DNA of 13,261 nucleotides, from positions 1-13,261 of the forward strand of contig CANQXO010000029.1 of the NCBI GenBank assembly GCA_947627825.1, given 5' to 3'. Source of the stretch: an uncultured Clostridia bacterium. Its GTDB lineage: Bacteria; Bacillota_A; Clostridia; TANB77; CAG-508. This document shows positions 1 to 4,832 of the stretch, piece after piece. The number at the start of each line of letters is the position of its first letter. Position 1 is the stretch's first letter. The position numbers were made by a program, and so were the translations under genes. Below the pieces are notes generated by a model. That model was not told the DNA's origin. It ran no database searches and saw only the letters and a list, made by a program, of their open reading frames with translations.

Positions 1-59
1 ACATTCACACCTTCGTACATATTGTCATCTTCATTTGACTTTTTGCTTAAGCTACTATT

Positions 60-89
60 AGTATAGCATTATTTTTTTATATTTTTCAA
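60..89 (-). promoter_or_regulatory. candidate divergent promoter leading out of the window
   Basis: On the minus strand a TTGAAA (89-84) is followed after 18 nt by TATACT (65-60), a fair sigma-A type promoter. Transcription would run off the left edge of the window. The only possible product visible is an ATG at 20-18 followed by a few open codons (MYEGVN), with no strong ribosome binding site, so a gene cannot be claimed. The region is very A/T-rich and such matches arise easily by chance. Apart from this and the forward promoter at 136-164, I see nothing else in 1-235. Confidence 0.3.
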
Positions 90-131
90 ACAATTTAAAA
101 GGGATTTTATTTAAAATTGCATTTATTTTTT

Positions 132-660
132 AAATTTGCAAATATTGAAAAAATGTAGTATAATGAATTTGTTCAAAAAAATTAATTTATTCGTTCGACC
201 AAAAATTTTATTAAAATTTTAAGGAGGAAACAATCATGAAAAACGCAACGGTTATGAACGACAATGTTCAGGAAATTCGGAAAATTCTAGAAGAATATCT
301 AGGAAACCGGAAGGCAGCAAAAGTTGCCGTAGAGTTGTCCACTGTGATACAGGGAGAGATTAAGTACAATGATAACGGAGAAGTCTTTTTCGTTCATAAG
401 GACAAAGAAGGAAAACTCGTGCTTACAACGGAATCTGTTGTCAAGAGAAATGTTCAAACAATTCTGCAATCTTATCTTGAAGAAGATGAACTGCAGGAGT
501 GCATTGAAAGTCTCATGGCAGAAAAACATGAAACGGAAGAGACAGAGAAGCCAGAGACTAATAAGGTTTCTAATTCTGACACCCCTGTTCATACAGAAGA
601 ACCGATTAGGCATGAACCTAAACCTTCAAACGGTGCAATCGAAAAGCCCATGACAGAAAA
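132..660 (+). repeat. long direct repeat, copy 1 (promoter, leader and N-terminal module)
   Basis: This stretch recurs at 1501-2028. Inside it, 245-573 is identical base for base to 1613-1941 (329 nt). The leader before the start codon is similar but has several substitutions and a 1-nt length difference, and differences accumulate again from 574 to 660. Beyond 660 the two copies lose alignment abruptly. The repeat therefore covers a -35/-10 promoter, the ribosome site, a 100-residue module and a Pro/Glu/Thr-rich linker. No terminal inverted repeats or transposase are visible, so homologous recombination or gene conversion is more likely than transposition. Confidence 0.95.
136..164 (+). promoter_or_regulatory. 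promoter of first paralogue
   Basis: TTGCAA at 136-141 and TATAAT at 159-164 are separated by 17 nt. The same pair with the same spacing lies before the second paralogue (1505-1533), although the spacer itself differs in several places, which supports function. A leader of about 65 nt follows; it contains AAAATTTT-ATT-AAAATTTT (202-220), able to fold as an all-A/U hairpin, directly before AAGGAGG (221-227), 8 nt from the ATG. Confidence 0.8.
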
Positions 661-1390
661 TAACAAAGTGAAAGCAACGGAGATGTATAAAACTATTTTA
701 ATCCCCGGCTCTGATGACACTATTTATAAAGAACTGTTGAATCAGAATGTGAGACTCAAAAGCCCTAATTCGGATAATTTCATGGATAATCTCAAAAAGG
801 CTGTCAGTAGACCAGTGAAAGAATTCAAGGTTTTTGTATATGACCCATCATGGGTTTTAACACTCGATGGGAATGGCCACAGCCGTGCTACAGACGAACT
901 CTCATTCTTACCTGGTAAAATTCCTGTTAACCATATATCTTATGATGGAATGGAAAGAATAGCAGAGTATAATGGCGTTCGTTTTGGTACAAAGGATGAG
1001 TATATCCTGTTTTTAGGATGGCTTATCAGCGTCTTGATTAATGAGGAGGGCTGGCCTGTACAAAATGCTTGGGATGCAGTTTGCTATGACTCAAGCAAGC
1101 TAGGACGGTATGCTACCTCAGAAACGTCACAAGCAATGTTACAACGTATTGAAAGTGGACTTTCGGATGATGAAATAACTGGTACAAGAGAAATTTCAGG
1201 CAAATGCGACTTAGCTGGTTTTAAAAAAATGTTAGCTGAAGATGAAGAAGAATGTTTTTACATAGCTGGTGGTGGTAAAAAAGATTCTGGGAAAGACCGC
1301 CCACTTTCTTATCTTCTTATTATGGACGGTGAGTTTGATAGATATCGTTTTCTGGATGATATTACTCCTTGGTTTGTACCACTTAAGTAA
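236..1390 (+). CDS. unrecognised two-module protein, paralogue 1 (384 aa)
   Basis: I do not recognise the family. The start is fixed by AAGGAGG 8 nt upstream. Residues 1-100 form a charged, mostly helical module (helix about 11-40, a probable beta hairpin 48-65, helices 68-97), ending in ESLMAEKHE. Residues 101-150 are a low-complexity linker rich in Glu, Thr, Pro and Asn. Residues 152-384 are the C-terminal domain, which begins with TILIPGSDD and includes a beta-strand-like FKVFVYDPS (197-205), a hydrophobic core GTKDEYILFLGWLI (251-264), AWDAVCYDS (278-286) and GKCDLAGFKKML (322-333). There is no signal peptide or membrane segment (the longest apolar run is short and lies within a predicted helix), so a cytoplasmic acidic protein is likely. 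Its paralogue follows downstream with its own promoter. G+C is higher than in the lipid genes (hand counts on sampled 60-base lines gave 35-50% against 27% in accC), suggesting recent acquisition. No function is claimed. Confidence 0.85.
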   Translation: MKNATVMNDNVQEIRKILEEYLGNRKAAKVAVELSTVIQGEIKYNDNGEVFFVHKDKEGKLVLTTESVVKRNVQTILQSYLEEDELQECIESLMAEKHETEETEKPETNKVSNSDTPVHTEEPIRHEPKPSNGAIEKPMTENNKVKATEMYKTILIPGSDDTIYKELLNQNVRLKSPNSDNFMDNLKKAVSRPVKEFKVFVYDPSWVLTLDGNGHSRATDELSFLPGKIPVNHISYDGMERIAEYNGVRFGTKDEYILFLGWLISVLINEEGWPVQNAWDAVCYDSSKLGRYATSETSQAMLQRIESGLSDDEITGTREISGKCDLAGFKKMLAEDEEECFYIAGGGKKDSGKDRPLSYLLIMDGEFDRYRFLDDITPWFVPLK

Positions 1391-1418
1391 TACTTCTAAC
1401 TGATACTACTCCTGAACT

Positions 1419-1449
1419 AATAGAGCTCTCTAATTTAGAGGGCTCTATT
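1419..1449 (+). terminator. inverted repeat behind paralogue 1, probable terminator
   Basis: AATAGAGCTCTCTAA (1419-1433) and TTAGAGGGCTCTATT (1435-1449) can pair over 15 positions around a single central base; in practice a few inner pairs would open to form the loop. One pair is U-G (1427 with 1441), whereas the copy behind paralogue 2 has the perfect A-T version. It lies 28 nt after the stop codon. The 3' side is only modestly U-rich, so termination strength is uncertain. The rest of the gap to the next gene holds the second promoter. Confidence 0.6.
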
Positions 1450-1500
1450 ATGTTATATGAAATGTGCCGTGCTATGAAAAAATATCATGAAGTTGTATAT

Positions 1501-2028
1501 AAATTTGCAAAAGCAGAAAAAAAGTAGTATAATGAACCTGTTCCAAACAATTAAATATTCGTTCAACCAAAAATTTTATTAAAATTTTAAGGAGGAAACA
1601 ATAATGAAAAATGCAACGGTTATGAACGACAATGTTCAGGAAATTCGGAAAATTCTAGAAGAATATCTAGGAAACCGGAAGGCAGCAAAAGTTGCCGTAG
1701 AGTTGTCCACTGTGATACAGGGAGAGATTAAGTACAATGATAACGGAGAAGTCTTTTTCGTTCATAAGGACAAAGAAGGAAAACTCGTGCTTACAACGGA
1801 ATCTGTTGTCAAGAGAAATGTTCAAACAATTCTGCAATCTTATCTTGAAGAAGATGAACTGCAGGAGTGCATTGAAAGTCTCATGGCAGAAAAACATGAA
1901 ACGGAAGAGACAGAGAAGCCAGAGACTAATAAGGTTTCTAACTCTGACACACCTGTTCATACAGAAGAACCGATTAAGCATGAACCTAAACCTTCAAATG
2001 TTGCAATCAAAAAGCCCATGACAGAAAA
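1501..2028 (+). repeat. long direct repeat, copy 2
   Basis: This is the partner of 132-660. The match runs from just before the -35 element, through the leader and the first 140 codons of the second paralogue, and stops abruptly at 2028. Ten bases beyond this break lies the GAGGA/GTG relic at 2038-2053, where the older part of the gene begins. The edge therefore looks like a recombination junction. Confidence 0.95.
1505..1533 (+). promoter_or_regulatory. promoter of second paralogue
   Basis: TTGCAA (1505-1510), a 17-nt spacer and TATAAT (1528-1533) match the promoter of paralogue 1. The leader again has AAAATTTT-ATT-AAAATTTT (1570-1588) and GGAGG (1591-1595), 8 nt before the ATG. The presence of its own promoter and the inverted repeat upstream suggest each paralogue is a separate transcription unit. 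Confidence 0.8.
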
Positions 2029-3115
2029 TTACGAAACAGAGGAATCTACTGTGAAAAAAGCGTCGTTCATGAACGACGATACTCAGGAAATTCAAAGAAT
2101 TCGTAAAATTCTAGAAAAATATTTAAGCAACCAGGAAGCAGAAAAGGTTGCTTTAGAGCTTTTCACTGCAATGCAAGGTATAGGAGAACCACTAGAATTT
2201 GCTGCTTATGGGGGTTTCTATTTTCGTCATAAGAGTGAAAATGGTATCCGTCATGATAAGGAAAGCTTAGGTGAGCAAAAAGTGTATACAATTCTGAAAT
2301 CTTATATAAAAGAAAATAAGATATATGAATGTATGGAGTATCTCTTTGTAGAAAATTATGAAGCAAAAAAAATAAAGGAGGATGAAACTATTTTGATTCC
2401 TGGCTCTGATGACCCTATGTATAAAAAACTGCTAGCAAAAATACGGTATGTCAGAGAAGAATTACTGGAAGGCGATTTGCTACTTAGAACTCCTGGAGCA
2501 GTTACCTTCTATGAAAATCTCAAAGAGGCTGTCAGTAAATCAGTGAAGAAATTTGAGGTTTTTGTGTGTGACCCATCAATGGAGTATCCAAGTTTAAAAA
2601 CTCCTCCAGTGCGAGGCACAATTAGATTTGTTCCTGGTAGAAAACCTCTAGAAGAAAAAAATTATGATTTCTGGGAAACTGCTGCAAAGTATAATGGTCT
2701 TCGTCTTGGTACAAAGGATGAGTATATCCTGTTTTTAGGATGGCTTATCAATAGTTTAATTAAGGAGGGCTGGTCTGAACAAACTGCTTGGGATGTAGTA
2801 TGTATTGACTCAAGAGAAATAGGATTTTATGATTATCCCTCCTCAAAATCAGAATACTGCATCTACGACAGTTTTAATGGAAATTATTATTTAGCTACTG
2901 GTGCCAAAAAGGTTGCAGGCAAATGCGATTTAGCAGGTTTACAAAAAATATTAGCTAAAGATGAGGAGACAGGAAAGTTTTTCGTAGCTAGTGGTGCCTA
3001 CAATGGGTATGAATTCTATGACCCACTTTCTTACCTTATGGAAGGTTCAAACTTTTTTGGAAGCTTGCGCAGATGTACTGGCTGGCTTGTGCGTTCGAGT
3101 AGCACTGCCAACTAA
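1604..3115 (+). CDS. unrecognised three-module protein, paralogue 2 (503 aa)
   Basis: This is a longer relative of the preceding gene and equally unrecognised. Residues 1-100 are identical to the N-terminal module of paralogue 1, and 101-148 are nearly the same Pro/Glu/Thr linker. Residues 151-255 are a second, diverged copy of that module: KKASFMNDDTQEI matches MKNATVMNDNVQEI, RKILEKYLSNQEAEKVALEL matches the first helix, and VYTILKSYIKENKIYECMEYL the last. Residues 260-503 are the C-terminal domain, from ETILIPGSDD onward; it is clearly homologous to that of paralogue 1 but much diverged, with GTKDEYILFLGWLI (369-382) fully conserved and AWDVVCIDS and GKCDLAGLQKIL recognisable. No signal peptide or membrane helix is seen. 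The start has GGAGG at 8 nt. The architecture N-linker-N'-C suggests fusion of a duplicated N module onto an older N'-C gene. Confidence 0.85.
   Translation: MKNATVMNDNVQEIRKILEEYLGNRKAAKVAVELSTVIQGEIKYNDNGEVFFVHKDKEGKLVLTTESVVKRNVQTILQSYLEEDELQECIESLMAEKHETEETEKPETNKVSNSDTPVHTEEPIKHEPKPSNVAIKKPMTENYETEESTVKKASFMNDDTQEIQRIRKILEKYLSNQEAEKVALELFTAMQGIGEPLEFAAYGGFYFRHKSENGIRHDKESLGEQKVYTILKSYIKENKIYECMEYLFVENYEAKKIKEDETILIPGSDDPMYKKLLAKIRYVREELLEGDLLLRTPGAVTFYENLKEAVSKSVKKFEVFVCDPSMEYPSLKTPPVRGTIRFVPGRKPLEEKNYDFWETAAKYNGLRLGTKDEYILFLGWLINSLIKEGWSEQTAWDVVCIDSREIGFYDYPSSKSEYCIYDSFNGNYYLATGAKKVAGKCDLAGLQKILAKDEETGKFFVASGAYNGYEFYDPLSYLMEGSNFFGSLRRCTGWLVRSSSTAN
2038..2053 (+). promoter_or_regulatory. 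relic or active internal ribosome site with GTG start
   Basis: AGAGGAA (2038-2044) stands 8 nt before an in-frame GTG (2051-2053), which is codon 150 of paralogue 2. When the inner module is aligned with the N-terminal module, this GTG falls exactly where the initiating ATG of the first module lies, and GAGGA falls where its GGAGGA lies. Initiation here would give a 354-residue N'-C protein, with the same two-module layout as paralogue 1. Whether it is still used cannot be told from sequence. Confidence 0.45.
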
Positions 3116-3129
3116 TGCTAACCTGAACC

Positions 3130-3160
3130 AATAGAGCTCTCTAATTTAGAGAGCTCTATT
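3130..3160 (+). terminator. perfect 15-bp inverted repeat behind paralogue 2, probable terminator
   Basis: AATAGAGCTCTCTAA (3130-3144), one central T, then TTAGAGAGCTCTATT (3146-3160): the arms are perfectly complementary. It begins 14 nt after the stop codon and resembles the element at 1419-1449, including flanking CCTGAAC and TGTTATAT. It separates the paralogue from the dehydrogenase promoter at 3183. The lack of a long T run makes it an atypical terminator; an RNA stability hairpin is the alternative. Confidence 0.6.
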
Positions 3161-3182
3161 GTGTTATATAGAATAAAAATAC

Positions 3183-3211
3183 TTGCTTAAATAATCTCAA
3201 AGTGATATAAT
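3183..3211 (+). promoter_or_regulatory. promoter of the dehydrogenase-tetR operon
   Basis: TTGCTT (3183-3188) and TATAAT (3206-3211) are spaced 17 nt apart, and the -10 is extended (TGA before TATAAT). The transcript would start near 3218 and lead into the dehydrogenase at 3259. AAGGAG (3237-3242) is the only ribosome site, but it lies 16 nt from the ATG, longer than usual. Confidence 0.75.
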
Positions 3212-3258
3212 TGTTTCGGCTTAAGTTGAATAAATAAGGAGATAATAGAAAATAAAAT

Positions 3259-4011
3259 ATGAAAGCTTTAATAACAGGAGCATCTTCAGGCATTGGAAAA
3301 GATATGGCAAAAGAGCTAGATAAAAGAGGCTATGATTTAGTTTTAGTTGCTAGAGACAAGGAAAAGCTAGAAGAGGTTAAAAATAGTTTAAAGGGCGAGC
3401 ATATAGAAATAATATCAATGGATTTATCCGAAGAAGAAAACTGCAAAAAATTACACTCAATGGTCGGAAGCGTTGATGTACTAATTAACAATGCTGGATT
3501 TGGCGTATTTGGAAAGTTTACCGAAACAGATTTAGAAAAAGAATTGCAACTAATAAAAACCAACATTACAGCTGTGCATATATTAAGTAAATTATATTTA
3601 AAAGACATGATGGATAAAAATAGTGGTCACATTTTAAATGTTGCTTCAATAGCAGGCTTTATGCCGGGACCATTAATGGACAGTTATTATGCTTCAAAAT
3701 CTTATGTAGTAAGGCTTTCAGAAGGTATAAGAGAAGAAATAAAAAAGGCAAAATCAAAAGTAAAAATTAGTATACTTTGCCCGGGTCCGGTTAATACAAA
3801 CTTTAATAGCGTAGCAGGTGTAGAGTTTGGTATATATTCACTAAGTAGTGAAAAAGTAGCTAAATATGCAATAGATAAAATGCTAAAAAACAAGTTTATG
3901 ATTATTCCGGGAATGGGTATAAAAATTGTAAAAGTTCTTTCTAAAATATCTCCAAACAATATAACAGCAAAATTTGTATACTTAATGCAGTCAACCAAGA
4001 AAAGTAAATAA
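3259..4011 (+). CDS. short-chain dehydrogenase/reductase (SDR), classical type
   Basis: This is an NAD(P)-dependent oxidoreductase of the classical SDR family, 250 aa, cytoplasmic. Visible motifs are the nucleotide-binding TGASSGIG (6-13), NNAG (77-80), the catalytic Ser130, Tyr143 and Lys147 (YxxxK in SYYASK), and CPGPVNTNF after the active site, which fits cofactor closure. The basic Arg at 32 after the second strand (LVARD) is compatible with NADPH. The start follows an in-frame stop a few bases upstream; AAGGAG lies 16 nt before it, so translation may be modest. It is co-transcribed with the TetR gene 13 nt downstream. It is not FabG: the true FabG is at 8192 and the two are clearly different in sequence. 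The substrate is unknown; a lipid or ketone substrate is only suggested by the neighbourhood. Confidence 0.9.
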   Translation: MKALITGASSGIGKDMAKELDKRGYDLVLVARDKEKLEEVKNSLKGEHIEIISMDLSEEENCKKLHSMVGSVDVLINNAGFGVFGKFTETDLEKELQLIKTNITAVHILSKLYLKDMMDKNSGHILNVASIAGFMPGPLMDSYYASKSYVVRLSEGIREEIKKAKSKVKISILCPGPVNTNFNSVAGVEFGIYSLSSEKVAKYAIDKMLKNKFMIIPGMGIKIVKVLSKISPNNITAKFVYLMQSTKKSK

Positions 4012-4024
4012 GAGGAGAACGATT

Positions 4025-4627
4025 ATGACTAAAATAAGAATGAGTAAAACAAAAAGAAGAATCTTTAACACAGCCGTTCAAATATTTGCTGAAAAAGGTT
4101 ATGATAATGCCAGCATTGAAGAAATAACAGCAATAGCAGGAGTTGCTAAAGGTTCATTATATTATCATTTTGAAAAAAAAGAGGATATATTTGATATGCT
4201 TCTTGAGGAAGGCTTAAAATTATTAAAAAATAATATCAACATAAAAACAAAAGACAGCACAAATGCTCTTGAAAAGATTAAGGCAATAATCCTAGTGCAA
4301 ATAAAAGTTACTGTCAAATATGAACCTTTTTTAAGTGTTGTATTTTCACAAATATGGGGAGAAGAACAAAGAAATATAAAATGCAGAAAAGCAGTATTTG
4401 AATATATAAAGATTATTGAGGAAGTTATAAAAGAAGGAATAGAAAACGGAGAATTTTATGATGGAGATGTAGAGGCATTATCTTCTGGAATTTTTGGAAT
4501 TACTTGCTCTAGCTTAATTTATAGATTAATGAAAAACAGAACTGTAAATGTAGATGATGTTTATGAAGGTTTTATTAATACTATAGTTAGAGGTCTTAGT
4601 AAAGAAATGAATGAACCAAAATGCTAA
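4025..4627 (+). CDS. TetR/AcrR-family transcriptional regulator
   Basis: This 200-residue protein has the usual TetR size. The N-terminal DNA-binding domain covers about residues 8-55, with the helix-turn-helix at about 28-50 (ASIEEITAIAGVAKGSLYYHF) and the family-typical KKEDIF just after. The remainder is helical and would form the ligand-binding and dimer domain, which is too variable for the ligand to be read. GAGGAG (4012-4017) sits 7 nt before the ATG. It is co-transcribed with the SDR upstream and is followed by a terminator. The most likely target visible is the imperfect palindrome at 4765-4786 before the acyl-CoA synthetase, which suggests a lipid-responsive repressor in the manner of Bacillus FadR. 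That link is inference. Confidence 0.9.
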   Translation: MTKIRMSKTKRRIFNTAVQIFAEKGYDNASIEEITAIAGVAKGSLYYHFEKKEDIFDMLLEEGLKLLKNNINIKTKDSTNALEKIKAIILVQIKVTVKYEPFLSVVFSQIWGEEQRNIKCRKAVFEYIKIIEEVIKEGIENGEFYDGDVEALSSGIFGITCSSLIYRLMKNRTVNVDDVYEGFINTIVRGLSKEMNEPKC

Positions 4628-4723
4628 CAGATAAAACAAATTAATGACACAATTTAAGTTAATAAACTGTGACAAATATTTAAAATAAATAATGGTAGAA
4701 AATAAAAGTAGTAAAAAATGTAG

Positions 4724-4763
4724 AAAATTAGGCACATTGCAAAATGTTTGACCTAATTTTTTT
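4724..4763 (+). terminator. intrinsic terminator after the SDR-tetR operon
   Basis: AAAATTAGG (4724-4732) pairs with CCTAATTTT (4752-4760) over 9 bp, and the T run continues to 4763 (seven T). Within the loop ACATT (4734-4738) and AATGT (4743-4747) form a second stem closed by a GCAA tetraloop. This isolates the regulator operon from the lipid operon. The stretch 4628-4723 before it is A/T-rich with nothing recognisable. Confidence 0.8.
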
Positions 4764-4764
4764 A

Positions 4765-4786
4765 TTGAACTGACCCCTCAGTCTAA
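4765..4786 (+). promoter_or_regulatory. candidate TetR-type operator
   Basis: The core is ACTGA (4769-4773), CCCC, TCAGT (4778-4782). The symmetry resumes outward with TT (4765-4766) and AA (4785-4786), giving 7 of 9 complementary positions per arm. Length and shape fit a TetR dimer site, and it touches the -35 of the acyl-CoA synthetase promoter, where binding would block RNA polymerase. The encoded TetR protein 140 nt upstream is the natural candidate to bind here. Confidence 0.5.
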
Positions 4787-4815
4787 TGACTTTAAGGTTA
4801 TTTATATGTTATAAT
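4786..4815 (+). promoter_or_regulatory. promoter of the acyl-CoA synthetase-birA-fabD operon
   Basis: ATGACT (4786-4791) serves as a weak -35, followed by an 18-nt spacer and TATAAT (4810-4815) preceded by TGT, an extended -10 that can compensate for the weak -35. The transcript would start only a few bases before AAGGAG (4821-4826), giving a very short leader. The -35 overlaps the end of the palindrome at 4765-4786. Confidence 0.7.
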
Positions 4816-4832
4816 GTCAAAAGGAGAAAAAA

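Noticed and set aside
299..613. Antisense open frame of 104 codons, repeated almost identically at 1667-1981
   Set aside because: It is conserved in both copies only because the DNA itself is duplicated; it lies opposite a well-supported gene and has no ribosome site or recognisable domain.
1450..1527. 25-codon open frame (MLYEMCRAMKKYHEV...) between the paralogues with GAGGG 7 nt upstream
   Set aside because: It overlaps the palindrome and the promoter of the second paralogue, and the matching place behind paralogue 2 (3161 onward) does not preserve it; most likely chance.
132..2028. Insertion sequence or integron-like element as source of the repeat
   Set aside because: No transposase, integrase, terminal inverted repeats or target duplications are visible; recombination between paralogues explains the pattern better.
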